Source of the DNA: Kingella sp. (in: b-proteobacteria) | GTDB taxonomy: Bacteria; Pseudomonadota; Gammaproteobacteria; Burkholderiales; Neisseriaceae | Assembly: GCF_030527935.1 (NCBI RefSeq) | Contig: NZ_JAUMZV010000011.1 | Coordinates: 1 to 62,517 of the forward strand | Length of the DNA stretch: 62,517 bases | Reading direction: 5' to 3' | In this document: positions 42,183 to 50,479 of the stretch, piece after piece | How the letters are laid out: each line of letters opens with the position of its first letter | Numbering within the stretch: the stretch's first letter is position 1 | Notes under the pieces: model-generated | Told to the model about the DNA's origin: nothing | The model's database searches: none | What the model saw: only the letters and a program-made list of their open reading frames with translations | Translations under genes and position numbers: made by a program

Positions 42183-42382
42183 TTGTGTTCTATGTTTTGC
42201 AACGGTTTCAACCTATTTTCAGGCTGCCCTTTGCCAAGCGCAAAAATACCCGCTATATTGCGCCCCGCAAATTAGTACAAGCAATCTAAAATCCCCAACA
42301 TTGAATTAGGCAGCCTGAAACAGGTACACGCTTATCCCAAGCCCCCAAGGCAGCCTGAAACCCCCAACACAAGGACAACATT

Positions 42383-43255
42383 ATGAGCTGGCTAGACAAA
42401 ATTCTCCCGCCCAAAATCAAAAAAAATGACGACAAAAAAGCAGGCGTGCCCGAAGGCTTATGGCGCAAATGCTCATCCTGCGGCGCAACCCAATACGCCA
42501 CCGAGCTGAGCCAAAACCACCAAGTTTGCCCCAAATGCGGACACCACGAAGCCCTAACCGCCCGCGAACGCCTAGACCTGCTGCTAGACGAAGCCAACCG
42601 CGAAGAAATCGGCGCAAACATCCGCCCCACCGACATTCTCAAATTCAAAGACAGCAAAAAATATCCCGACCGCCTAACCGCCGCCAAAAAAACCACAGGC
42701 GAAGACGATGCCATCGTGGTGATGCGCGGGCAAATACACGGCTTGCCCGTGGTGATTGCCGCGTTTGAATTTCGCTTTATCGGCGGCTCAATGGGGTCGG
42801 TGGTCGGCGAGCGGTTTGTGCAAGGCGTGCGCCGCGCCGTTGCCGATAACTGCACCTTTATTTGCGTTGCCGCATCGGGCGGCGCGCGGATGCAAGAAGG
42901 CTTAAACTCGCTGATGCAAATGACCAAAACCAGCGCATCGCTGCACCTGCTCAACGAAAAAGGGCTGCCCTTTATCTCCGTGCTCACCGATCCCACCATG
43001 GGCGGCGTATCCGCCAGCTTCGCCTTTTTGGGCGACGTTGTGGTTGCCGAACCCAAAGCCCTGATTGGCTTTGCCGGCCCGCGCGTGATTGAACAAACCG
43101 TGCGCGAAAAACTGCCCGAAGGCTTCCAACGCGCCGAATTTTTGCTAGAAAAAGGCGCGATTGACCAAATCATCGACCGCCGCGAAATGAAAAAACGCCT
43201 TGCCGATTTGATTACCCTGCTGCGCCGCGAGCCGCAAGTCAGCGAAGCGGTTTAG
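42383..43255 (+). CDS. accD: Acetyl-CoA carboxylase carboxyltransferase beta subunit
   Basis: Encodes 290 residues. An N-terminal zinc ribbon (CSSC and CPKC, residues about 33-55) precedes the crotonase-fold carboxyltransferase domain with GGSMGSVVGERFV, ASGGARMQEGLNSLMQM and DPTMGGVSASFA. With AccA it moves carboxyl from biotin to acetyl-CoA in the first step of fatty-acid synthesis. Standard length; an AAGGACAAC ribosome site. Followed by a terminator at 43297. Confidence 0.97.
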   Translation: MSWLDKILPPKIKKNDDKKAGVPEGLWRKCSSCGATQYATELSQNHQVCPKCGHHEALTARERLDLLLDEANREEIGANIRPTDILKFKDSKKYPDRLTAAKKTTGEDDAIVVMRGQIHGLPVVIAAFEFRFIGGSMGSVVGERFVQGVRRAVADNCTFICVAASGGARMQEGLNSLMQMTKTSASLHLLNEKGLPFISVLTDPTMGGVSASFAFLGDVVVAEPKALIGFAGPRVIEQTVREKLPEGFQRAEFLLEKGAIDQIIDRREMKKRLADLITLLRREPQVSEAV

Positions 43256-43296
43256 GCAGCCTGACAAAGCGAAATGGCGTTGGCGAAGTTAAAAAC

Positions 43297-43325
43297 CGTT
43301 TGGTGTTGTGCCAAGCGTTTTTTTT
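43297..43325 (+). terminator. Terminator after accD
   Basis: CGTTTGG pairs with CCAAGCG (one G-T pair) around TGTTGTG, then eight T residues. Nearly identical to the terminator cassette at 15551-15581. Confidence 0.8.
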
Positions 43326-43334
43326 GTTGGATGG

Positions 43335-43505
43335 GCGTGTGTCTTAAATAAAGCATACTGCGCTGCTGTTAGAGTGGGGGTGGCTGCCTAATCCATCAAC
43401 CACCCCCATCCTAGCCTTCCCCCGCCAGCGGGAGAAGGAACAGATTGCAGGATTTTTAACCCATACTGCTTGCTATCAACCCTAATCATTTTTAGGACAT
43501 CACCT
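43335..43505. mobile_element. Degenerate GGTGGTGTCC-type MITE, copy 3
   Basis: On the minus strand it shares TTGATAGCAAGCAGTA and the CCCGCTGGCGGGGGAAGG hairpin with copy 2, but has an extra G-rich segment and eroded ends (GGTGATGTCCTAAAAATG). Confidence 0.7.
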
Positions 43506-43574
43506 TGAATGGATTTTCAGGCTGCCTAAACGCGGGCGCGATATTAGGCAGCCTGAAAACGCTCCCGCGCTGCT

Positions 43575-43594
43575 ACGGCTTGCTTGCAAGCCGT
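43575..43594. repeat. ACGGCTTG hairpin repeat, copy 2
   Basis: Same 20-bp hairpin as 12073-12092, again just after a DUS and a CCCGCG segment. Confidence 0.6.
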
Positions 43595-43954
43595 GTTCTT
43601 GCGCTGATTTGGGATGAGATGGATGGTGTTTGCAGCAAGCTAGATTGGGCAACGGTTTTCAGGCTGCCTTTGAAAACAAGCCAAGGCAGCCTGAAACGCC
43701 ATCTCCCGCCGCTAAACCGCCCTGCTCTACTCCTTTTGAACTACATTCCATTCCATTTCATCATCGCCAACCCCAAAAAGCAGCCTGAAACCCGCATCAA
43801 CACAAAATCTTAACCTATCTTAAAAAACCGCTTCAATCTCCGCCATAAAATCGGTTAAAATCCCCACGTTTAAAAGCACTTTTTTAACACTCCAAGCGCA
43901 AAAAGCAACATCGCATTACACGTTGCCCAATGCGCCTAAATCTTGGAAATAAAA

Positions 43955-44539
43955 ATGGATAATAAAGAAATAAATCAAGGACGCCGCCGCTTTCTATCGC
44001 TTGCCACTGCTGGGGCAGGCGCAGTTGCCGCCGCAGGGGTGGCAACACCACTTGTGGCAAGCTGGTTTCCGTCTGAAAAGGCAAAAGCCGCAGGCGCTGC
44101 TGTTGAACTTGACATCAGCAAAATTGAATCTGGGCAAATGATTACCGCCGAATGGCGCGGCAAACCGATTTTCGTGTTAAACCGCACCGAGCAGCAGGTA
44201 AAAGATTTGCCATCGTTGGATGGCCAATTAGCCGACCCCAAATCCAATGCGGAACAGCAGCCTGAAAACTGCAAAAACGCCACGCGCTCCATCAAGCCCA
44301 ATCTTTGGATTGCCGTGGGCATTTGCACGCATTTAGGCTGCTCGCCCACATTCCGCCCCGATGTGGGCGCAGCCGATTTGGGCGGCGGAAGCTGGAAAGG
44401 CGGCTTTTTCTGCCCTTGCCACGGTTCCAAATTTGACCTTGCAGGGCGCGTGTATGCAGGCGTGCCCGCACCCACCAATTTGGTTATCCCGCCATATAAA
44501 TACATGAGCGACACCGTCGTTTTGATTGGCGAAAGTTAA
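43955..44539 (+). CDS. petA: Ubiquinol-cytochrome c reductase Rieske iron-sulfur subunit
   Basis: Encodes 194 residues from the ATG at 43955. A twin-arginine-like RRRFLSLATAG leads into a membrane anchor (about 14-38). The Rieske cluster ligands are in CTHLGC (about 128) and CPCHGS (about 154). It carries electrons from ubiquinol to cytochrome c1 in the bc1 complex. First gene of petABC, with a 12-bp gap to petB. A QQPENCKN segment is DUS-coded. Confidence 0.96.
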   Translation: MDNKEINQGRRRFLSLATAGAGAVAAAGVATPLVASWFPSEKAKAAGAAVELDISKIESGQMITAEWRGKPIFVLNRTEQQVKDLPSLDGQLADPKSNAEQQPENCKNATRSIKPNLWIAVGICTHLGCSPTFRPDVGAADLGGGSWKGGFFCPCHGSKFDLAGRVYAGVPAPTNLVIPPYKYMSDTVVLIGES

Positions 44540-44551
44540 AAGGGGCACATC

Positions 44552-45901
44552 ATGTCAAACCAACAAACAAGCAAAACCAAAGCCTTACTCAACTGGGTGG
44601 ACGCGCGTTTTCCATTAACCAAACTTTGGAACGACCACGTTGGGCAATACTACGCACCCAAAAACTTCAACTTTTGGTACTACTTCGGCTCACTCGCCCT
44701 GCTCGTTTTGGTGATTCAAATCGTCAGCGGCATCTTCCTAACCATGAACTTCAAGCCAGACGGCACCACCAACGCCTACAATCTCCCCGTAGCTTTCACG
44801 GCGGTGGAATACATCATGCGCGATGTGTCAGGCGGCTGGATTATCCGCTATATGCACTCCACAGGCGCATCATTCTTTTTCATCGTGGTGTATTTGCATA
44901 TGTTCCGTGGCTTGATTTACGGCTCATACAAAAAACCGCGCGAGCTGGTGTGGATATTTGGCTCGCTGATTTTCCTTGCCTTGATGGCAGAAGCCTTTAT
45001 GGGCTACTTGCTGCCTTGGGGGCAAATGTCGTTTTGGGGCGCGCAAGTGATTATTAACTTGTTCAGCGCAATTCCTGTGATTGGTCCTGATTTGTCCACA
45101 TGGATTCGCGGCGACTTTAACGTATCCGATGCCACGCTCAACCGCTTCTTTGCGCTGCACGTGATTGCCGTGCCTTTGGTGTTGCTTGGCTTGGTGGTGG
45201 CGCACTTAATCGCGCTGCACGAAGTCGGCTCCAACAACCCCGATGGCGTGGAAATCAAAAAACTAAAAGACGAAAACGGCATCCCGCTGGATGGCATCCC
45301 ATTCCATCCTTACTACACCGTTAAAGACATCCTAGGCGTTGCCGTGTTTTTAATCGTGTTCTGCTCCGTGTTGTTCTTTGCGCCCGAAGGCGGTGGCTAT
45401 TTCTTGGAAGCACCAAACTTTGACCCTGCCAACCCCTTGGTAACGCCTGCACACATTGCGCCTGTGTGGTATTTCACGCCATTTTATGCGATTTTGCGCG
45501 CCATTCCATCGTTTGCAGGCACGCAAGTTTGGGGCGTAATCGGCATGGGCGGCGCGGTGGTTTTGATTGCGCTGCTGCCTTGGCTTGACCGTGGCGAAGT
45601 GAAATCAGTGCGCTATCGCGGGCCGATTTTCAAAACCGCGCTGGTGCTGTTTATCATCGCATTCATCGGCTTGGGCATTTTGGGCGCACAAGTGGCAACC
45701 GAAAGCCGCACGCTGTTGGCGCGTATTTTCTCTATCATTTACTTTGCATTCTTCATTGGTATGCCGTTCTACACCAAGCTGGACAAAAACAAACCTGTGC
45801 CAGAACGTGTAACCATGAGCACAACGAAGCAAAAAATCATGTTCTTCGTTTACGCGGGCATCACTTTGCTGTGCGCGTATCTGTTTGCAACCAACGTTTA
45901 A
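44552..45901 (+). CDS. petB: Ubiquinol-cytochrome c reductase cytochrome b subunit
   Basis: Encodes 449 residues with eight membrane spans in the standard N- and C-terminal cytochrome b modules. Haem-ligand His pairs lie in RYMHSTGASFFFIVVYLHMFRG and FALHVIAVPLVLLGLVVAHLIALHE; the quinol-site motif is present as FAPEGGGYFLE in place of a classic PEWY region further on. Second gene of petABC. Confidence 0.95.
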   Translation: MSNQQTSKTKALLNWVDARFPLTKLWNDHVGQYYAPKNFNFWYYFGSLALLVLVIQIVSGIFLTMNFKPDGTTNAYNLPVAFTAVEYIMRDVSGGWIIRYMHSTGASFFFIVVYLHMFRGLIYGSYKKPRELVWIFGSLIFLALMAEAFMGYLLPWGQMSFWGAQVIINLFSAIPVIGPDLSTWIRGDFNVSDATLNRFFALHVIAVPLVLLGLVVAHLIALHEVGSNNPDGVEIKKLKDENGIPLDGIPFHPYYTVKDILGVAVFLIVFCSVLFFAPEGGGYFLEAPNFDPANPLVTPAHIAPVWYFTPFYAILRAIPSFAGTQVWGVIGMGGAVVLIALLPWLDRGEVKSVRYRGPIFKTALVLFIIAFIGLGILGAQVATESRTLLARIFSIIYFAFFIGMPFYTKLDKNKPVPERVTMSTTKQKIMFFVYAGITLLCAYLFATNV

Positions 45902-45913
45902 AGGGTAGAGAAA

Positions 45914-46696
45914 ATGAAATCAACATTCAAAAAAACATTTGCTGCCCTTTTGTTGGCAGCCCCCATGATGGCTGGCGCATCGGGCGGCGGGCATTACCCG
46001 CACGTTGAGCTTGACCCACGCGACCAAGTGAGCTTGCAGCGCGGCGCGCAAATTTTTGTGAACAACTGCCTGTCTTGCCACTCCGCTGCCGCCATGCGCT
46101 TTAACCGCTTGAAAGACATCGGCTTAACCGAAGAGCAAATCAAAAACAATCTGATGTTTACTACCGATAAAGTGGGCGATGTGATGCAGGCGCACATGAA
46201 ACCTAATGATGCGAAAAAATGGTTTGGCACCGTGCCGCCTGATTTAACGCTGATTGCGCGTTCGCGCGGCAATGACTACATCTACGCCTATTTGCGCGGC
46301 TTCTACAAAGACCCAACGCGCCCAACAGGCTGGAACAACACGGTGTTGCCCAACGCCGCGATGCCGCACGTTTTGGCTGCCGAGCAAGGCATTCAGGCGG
46401 TGAAACTGGATGCCGAAGGCAAGCCCGTGATGAAAAAAGACGCGCATGGCAATCTGGTGCCTGATTTGCATTGGGAAAGCGCAGGCAAGCTGACGCGCAT
46501 GACCAAAGATGGCAAGTTCATCAGCACGGACTACGATAACTACGCCCGTGATTTAACCAACTTTATGGCGTATATGGCGGAACCTGCCCAAGTGCAGCGC
46601 AAGCAGATTGGCTATATTGTGTTGATATTCTTGCTGGCGGTGTTGTTGCCGTTGTCGTATTTCTTGAAGAAAGAGTATTGGAAAGACGTGCATTAA
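45914..46696 (+). CDS. petC: Ubiquinol-cytochrome c reductase cytochrome c1 subunit
   Basis: Encodes 260 residues. A signal peptide (about 1-22) is followed by the haem-binding CLSCH motif (about 51), a periplasmic domain with RGNDYIYAYLRGFY and the axial-ligand Met region (NAAMPHVL), and a C-terminal membrane anchor (about 232-252). Completes the bc1 complex. The gene ends 12 bp before an inverted DUS pair shared with the converging sensor gene. Confidence 0.95.
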   Translation: MKSTFKKTFAALLLAAPMMAGASGGGHYPHVELDPRDQVSLQRGAQIFVNNCLSCHSAAAMRFNRLKDIGLTEEQIKNNLMFTTDKVGDVMQAHMKPNDAKKWFGTVPPDLTLIARSRGNDYIYAYLRGFYKDPTRPTGWNNTVLPNAAMPHVLAAEQGIQAVKLDAEGKPVMKKDAHGNLVPDLHWESAGKLTRMTKDGKFISTDYDNYARDLTNFMAYMAEPAQVQRKQIGYIVLIFLLAVLLPLSYFLKKEYWKDVH

Positions 46697-46708
46697 TGCT
46701 GTGATAAT

Positions 46709-46748
46709 AGGCAGCCTGAAAAGGGGTAAAACCGTTTTCAGGCTGCCT
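46709..46748. terminator. Inverted DUS pair between convergent petC and sensor kinase genes
   Basis: AGGCAGCCTGAA and its complement, 16 bp apart, lie between two converging genes; TTATTG or TATTATC follow on either side. Probably a bidirectional terminator. Confidence 0.6.
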
Positions 46749-46760
46749 TATTGTGTGGGC

Positions 46761-47717
46761 TTATGCGTTTTCGTTGGCGAAGATGAGACTGGCGCATACG
46801 CCGTTGGCTTGGTTTTGTAGTGTGAATTGGCCGCCGTGCAGGCGCATGATTTCGGCGACGAAGTTGAGCCCGAGCCCGCTGCTGCGTCTGCCGTTGGCGC
46901 GGGGTAGGGAGTAGAAGCGTTGTGGGATTTTGGTTAGGGCGTAGTCGGGGATGGGGTCGCCTTGGTTGGTGATGTGTAGGGCGGCGGGGGTTAGGTTGAG
47001 TTGGATGGTGGTGTGTGGGGTGGCGAAGTCTAGTGCGTTGGCGAGTAGGTTGTGGATGGCTTGGCGCAGGAGTATGGGGTCGCCTTGTAGGATGGGTTGG
47101 GCGGGGGTATTGAGTTGTAGGGTGAGTTGTTTGGCTTGGGCGGTGGGTTGGTGGTCTTGGATGGCTTGTTGGCACAGGGTGGCTAGGGGGATGGCTTGGC
47201 GGATGGTTAGGTGGTCGCTGTTTTCTAGGCGGGCGAGTTCTAATAGCTTGGCGATGAGTTGGTGTTGGTTTTGGGTGTTGCGGATGATACGGGCGATGAG
47301 TTGGTGTTGCTCGGGGGTGAGTGGGCCATCTTGCAGCAGTTCTAGGGCGGCGGCTTGGGCGGTGAGTGGGGTTTTGAGTTCGTGGGTGAGCCCGAGTATG
47401 TAGTTTTCTATGTGTTGGCGGTGGTTGAGTTCGCTGCGTAGGTGGGCGATGGCGTGAACTAGGCGGTGGAGATAGCTGTCGCCAAATTGGGGTTGGGGGG
47501 CGGGGCGGTTGGCTGCCATGGCTTCGGCGTAGTGGCGGATGCGGTTGATGCTGCGGGCGAGCCAGTAGGCTAGGCTGACGAGTAAAACTAGGGTGGCGGC
47601 GATGTGGTATTGGATGCGGGGGCTTTGGTTGAGCCATGCTTGGGCGGTGAGCAGGGTGCTGATGCCGAGTAGGATGAAGAATAGGCGTAGACTGATGTTT
47701 TTGAAGTATTTTATCAT
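46761..47717 (-). CDS. creC: CreC-like sensor histidine kinase lacking a periplasmic domain
   Basis: Encodes 318 residues from the ATG at 47717. Two N-terminal spans (about 8-25 and 35-52) are separated by only about ten residues, then HAMP-like sequence, the H-box LTHELKTPLTA (His about 125), the N-box HNLLANALDFA, and SSGLGLNFVAE. CreC of E. coli is about 475 residues with a sizeable periplasmic sensor; that part is missing here. Naming rests on the CreB-like regulator 4 bp upstream and the creD gene nearby. The ATG overlaps the regulator stop. Confidence 0.8.
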   Translation of the reverse strand: MIKYFKNISLRLFFILLGISTLLTAQAWLNQSPRIQYHIAATLVLLVSLAYWLARSINRIRHYAEAMAANRPAPQPQFGDSYLHRLVHAIAHLRSELNHRQHIENYILGLTHELKTPLTAQAAALELLQDGPLTPEQHQLIARIIRNTQNQHQLIAKLLELARLENSDHLTIRQAIPLATLCQQAIQDHQPTAQAKQLTLQLNTPAQPILQGDPILLRQAIHNLLANALDFATPHTTIQLNLTPAALHITNQGDPIPDYALTKIPQRFYSLPRANGRRSSGLGLNFVAEIMRLHGGQFTLQNQANGVCASLIFANENA

Positions 47718-48442
47718 TGGAAGCTGTATCCGATGCCGTGGTGGGTGTGTATGCAGGCGGGGTCTATGTGCGCGGCGCGGAGTTTTTGGCGCAGGGCGCG
47801 GATGTGGGTGTTGATGGTGTGGGGGTCGGATGGGTGGTTGCTGCCGAACATGGCGGTGAGCAGTTCTTCGCGGGTGTACACGCGCTGGGGGCGGGCGATT
47901 AGTGTGCGCAGTAGGCGGTATTCGCCCAGCGTGAGCGGTAGGGCTTGCCCTTGGTGGCGGATGCAGTGGGCTTGGGGGTCGTCTTGCCATTGGGGGGCGG
48001 GTTGATTTGGGTTGGGCTGAAATTCGTTGCGATCGTTTTGGCTGTGCTGAAATTCGTTCCATCCGTTTTCAGGCTGCCTTTGGCTGCGGCGCAGCAGGGC
48101 TTTGATGCGGGCGTTGAGTTCGCGGGGGCTGAATGGTTTGCCGATGTAGTCGTCTGCGCCGAGTTCTAGCCCTAGGATGCGGTCGGTTTCTTCGTCTTGC
48201 GCGGTGAGCATAATCACGGGCAGGCGGGGATGCTGGGTGCGGAGTGTTTTTAGGTAATCAAAGCCGTTGATGTCGGGCAGTCCTACATCTAACAGCAGCA
48301 GGTCGCAGGCTTGGCGGGCAAGGTGTTGGCTGGCGGCTTGGGCGGTGGGGGCAATGTGGCTGGTGTGGTGGTCGCGGGCGAGACTGATGGCGATGATTTC
48401 GGCAATTTCGGCTTCGTCTTCTAGGATGAGGATGTGGGGCAT
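47714..48442 (-). CDS. creB: OmpR-family response regulator, CreB-like
   Basis: Encodes 242 residues. Receiver domain with acidic EDE near the N-terminus, phospho-acceptor Asp in LLLDVGLPD (about 53), Lys in GKPFSP (about 104); a winged helix (LTLGEYRLLRTLI ... VYTREELL) forms the C-terminus. The linker (about 122-150) is a low-complexity WNEFQ/RNEFQ duplication containing a DUS-coded RQPEN. It overlaps the sensor gene by 4 bp and is the likely binder of the direct repeats before creD. Confidence 0.85.
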   Translation of the reverse strand: MPHILILEDEAEIAEIIAISLARDHHTSHIAPTAQAASQHLARQACDLLLLDVGLPDINGFDYLKTLRTQHPRLPVIMLTAQDEETDRILGLELGADDYIGKPFSPRELNARIKALLRRSQRQPENGWNEFQHSQNDRNEFQPNPNQPAPQWQDDPQAHCIRHQGQALPLTLGEYRLLRTLIARPQRVYTREELLTAMFGSNHPSDPHTINTHIRALRQKLRAAHIDPACIHTHHGIGYSFQ

Positions 48443-48488
48443 GGTGGTTTTGGGGCGGTGGAAAGGGTTTCAGGCTGCCTATATGGGA

Positions 48489-48809
48489 TTAGCCGCAATA
48501 GCGCATGGCGATGATGGTTTGGTTGGCGGTGTCTATTTCTAGGCTGTTGTACCAATCGTCATCGGCGCGGGGTTGGCTGGGGTGGGTAAGCTGGGCGTTG
48601 TAGTAGGCGATGAGCGGGGCGCGGCAATCGACAAGCCAGTTGAGATAGGCTTGGATTTCAGGCTGCCTTGGGGCGAGTTCGCTGGCGCGGATGGTGAGCG
48701 TGGCGGGTTCGTTGTCGGCGATGGGTTGGTTGAAGATGGTGATGGGGTGGCTGATTTGATAGGTGGTGAAGTCGTCTAGGGTGTCTTGGGGGATAAAGGT
48801 GGAGTTCAT
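48489..48809 (-). CDS. Hypothetical protein between creB and creD
   Basis: Encodes 106 residues from the ATG at 48809, whose upstream sequence is a DUS rather than a ribosome site. Soluble, acidic, no signal. It lies 46 bp upstream of creB on the same strand and could be the first gene of that operon. No family recognised. Confidence 0.55.
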   Translation of the reverse strand: MNSTFIPQDTLDDFTTYQISHPITIFNQPIADNEPATLTIRASELAPRQPEIQAYLNWLVDCRAPLIAYYNAQLTHPSQPRADDDWYNSLEIDTANQTIIAMRYCG

Positions 48810-48867
48810 GATTTTCAGGCTGCCTAACGGGTTTATGGACACGGGGATTTTATCGCACAACACAATC

Positions 48868-48894
48868 TTCATAAATTCTTAACAATTTGTTCAC
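48868..48894. promoter_or_regulatory. Triple 11-bp-spaced direct repeat, CreB-box-like, before creD
   Basis: TTCAT (48868), TTAAC (48879) and TTCAC (48890) lie exactly 11 bp apart. The published cre tag of E. coli is TTCAC-N6-TTCAC, the same period. The last two match it with one mismatch. The site is about 90 bp before the creD start, suited to activation by the CreB-like regulator. Confidence 0.6.
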
Positions 48895-48980
48895 AATATT
48901 TTGATGTGTGTTTCGCATGATGGCGGGGTGTTCAATTTAGGCAGCCTGAAACGATTATCACGGGGCTGCATCGGAGTTTG

Positions 48981-49601
48981 ATGATGGCGAATAAATTGTG
49001 GAGCATTTTGGGCTTGTGCGTGGTGTTTTCTATTGTGTTGATGTTTATTCATGCTTTGGCGGTGCAGCGGGATTATTATCATTCCAGCGCGCTGCTGGAT
49101 ACGCTGGATTATCAGATGATTATCCGCAGCATGAAATATGGCATGGTGTTGGTGATTATGGTGTTTAGCGCGTTCTTTTTAAGCGAGATTTTGCAGGATT
49201 GGCGCATTCATCCGATGCAGTATTTGCTGGTGGGCTCGGCGTTGTCGATGTTTTATTTGCTGCTGTTGTCGTTTGCGGAGCATATTGGTTTTGTGCCCGC
49301 TTATATGCTGGGCGCGGCGGCGTGTATTGGGCTGCTGTGGTGGTATTTGCAGTTTGTGCTGGCAAATCGGCGCGGGGTGAACATGATGGTGGGGCTGCTG
49401 TGTTTGGCGTATGGCACGATGTTTGTACTGCTGCGGATGCAGGAATATAACTTGCTGGTGGGCTCTTGCTTGCTGTTTGCCACGCTGTTTGCGGTGATGT
49501 ATTGCACGCGCCATGTGGATTGGTATGCGCTGGGGGAAAAGAAAGAGCGCGAAGTGAAAACCACGAAGCCGTTTCGGGCGGGGCGCGGGATGGATGATTG
49601 A
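48981..49601 (+). CDS. creD: CreD-like inner-membrane protein missing its periplasmic domain
   Basis: Encodes 206 residues from the ATG at 48981 (CGGAG ribosome site). An N-terminal span (LWSILGLCVVFSIVLMFIHALA) is followed almost directly by the CreD C-terminal bundle: LDYQMIIRSMKYGMVLVIMVFSAFF, RIHPMQYLLVGSALSMFYLLLLSFAEHIGF, and the terminal RRGVNM ... LLRMQEYNLLVGSCLLFATLFAVMYCTRHVDWY. Full CreD proteins are about 450 residues with a large periplasmic region after the first span; roughly 240 residues are absent here. In E. coli creD is the most strongly CreBC-induced gene, linked to envelope stability. Confidence 0.75.
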   Translation: MMANKLWSILGLCVVFSIVLMFIHALAVQRDYYHSSALLDTLDYQMIIRSMKYGMVLVIMVFSAFFLSEILQDWRIHPMQYLLVGSALSMFYLLLLSFAEHIGFVPAYMLGAAACIGLLWWYLQFVLANRRGVNMMVGLLCLAYGTMFVLLRMQEYNLLVGSCLLFATLFAVMYCTRHVDWYALGEKKEREVKTTKPFRAGRGMDD

Positions 49602-49613
49602 TTGATGGGATTA

Positions 49614-49652
49614 AGGCAGCCTGAAACTGGGTAAACGGTTTTCAGGCTGCCT
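49614..49652. terminator. Inverted DUS pair after creD
   Basis: AGGCAGCCTGAA and complement, 15 bp apart, between the converging creD and small lipoprotein genes. Confidence 0.6.
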
Positions 49653-49673
49653 TTGGTTTATTGGCTAACAGCA

Positions 49674-49871
49674 TCACAACTGAATACTGGCTTTGCGGGC
49701 GTTGATGCAGTTGGCAATCTTGCCTTCGGTTGCCATGTCTTGCCCTGAATAATAGTTGGTGCAATCTTGGCGGATTTTTTCCAGCCGCGCGCGTTGAATT
49801 TGGGCTGTGCTGTCGGTGGAAGAACAGGCGGCAAGCAGCAGGCTGGTTGCCAGTAGCAAAATGGTTTTCAT
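49674..49871 (-). CDS. Small lipoprotein
   Basis: Encodes 65 residues with a lipoprotein signal (LLLAACSSTDS, lipobox LAAC at about 13-16). The 50-residue mature part is charged and helical with two cysteines. It starts 2 bp after the upstream gene's stop, so it is the second gene of a two-gene operon. No family recognised. Confidence 0.65.
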   Translation of the reverse strand: MKTILLLATSLLLAACSSTDSTAQIQRARLEKIRQDCTNYYSGQDMATEGKIANCINARKASIQL

Positions 49872-49873
49872 GG

Positions 49874-50479
49874 TTATTCCTTGTCTTGGGCGGGTGGGGT
49901 GGTTAAATCTTGTTTGGCTTGCGCGATGATGGCGGCAAGGTTGGCATCGTTTTGCGCGAGTGCGGCGAGTTCTTTGCCGTAGCCATCCGCCATCAGGCAG
50001 CGGATATTGGCTTCGTACACCACTTCGCGGGCGGATAAATCTATATCAGGGTTTTGCGCGGTTTGGTCGCGGCAGGCGGAATAGGCGTTATCCAGCGCGG
50101 TTAAACGCGCTTGCTGTTTTTCCCAGCCAAGCTGGGCTTTGAGCTCGGCGGTGTTGCGCTGCAAGCACGCTTCTTCGCCTTCCAGCGGGCGGCATTGCAG
50201 TTGGATGTTGCTGGCGGCGGGTGGCAAATTGGCTTGTGCCAACTCGTTGGCGGCGGTGGCGATGCTGTTGGGGTTGTTTTGAATCATGCTGCCCACCATG
50301 CTCATGCCGCTTTGCAGGCGTTGCTCATATTGCCCTGCTAAAAACTTGGTCAGCACTTGCTGGCCAGGGCGGATAACCAGTTGGTCCACGGCAATTTGGT
50401 AAATCGTTGTGCCTGCGATGGCGGTGCAGATGCCGCCGATGGTGGCGATGATGCTTTTTTTTCTGCTGCTTTCGCTCAT
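49874..50479 (-). CDS. Single-span protein of unknown function
   Basis: Encodes 201 residues. One N-terminal membrane span (about 10-30) anchors a helical periplasmic or cytoplasmic domain with four cysteines (LQCRP, EACLQ, SACRD, IRCLM), possibly two disulphides, which would favour a periplasmic location. An AAGGAAATTCC ribosome site precedes the ATG. Co-transcribed with the small lipoprotein gene. No family recognised. Confidence 0.65.
   Translation of the reverse strand: MSESSRKKSIIATIGGICTAIAGTTIYQIAVDQLVIRPGQQVLTKFLAGQYEQRLQSGMSMVGSMIQNNPNSIATAANELAQANLPPAASNIQLQCRPLEGEEACLQRNTAELKAQLGWEKQQARLTALDNAYSACRDQTAQNPDIDLSAREVVYEANIRCLMADGYGKELAALAQNDANLAAIIAQAKQDLTTPPAQDKE

Larger units (their letters stand above)
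41854..42382. other. Spacer between the amgK operon and accD
   Basis: About 530 bp: DUS at 41911, 41946, 42219, 42307 and 42350, the degenerate DUS/GCGAAGCTAAA repeat at 42010-42046, and the NIME-like unit at 42055-42182. TATATTGCG-type sequence near 42254 may hold the accD promoter. Confidence 0.65.
43256..43954. other. Spacer between accD and petA with repeats
   Basis: About 700 bp: accD terminator (43297-43325), a degenerate GGTGGTGTCC-type MITE (43335-43505), inverted DUS around 43515-43556, the ACGGCTTG hairpin (43575-43594), another inverted DUS pair near 43655-43695, then an AT-rich stretch (43790-43950) that probably carries the petABC promoter. Confidence 0.7.

Noticed and set aside
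42286..43173. A 295-residue minus-strand frame opposite accD
   Set aside because: Ser/Arg-rich antisense reading of a conserved gene.
46738..48062. Long His/Pro/Arg-rich frames and an N-terminal extension over the sensor kinase
   Set aside because: They are shifted or read-through readings of the kinase and regulator genes with low-complexity composition; the kinase start at 47717 overlaps the regulator stop and fits the family.
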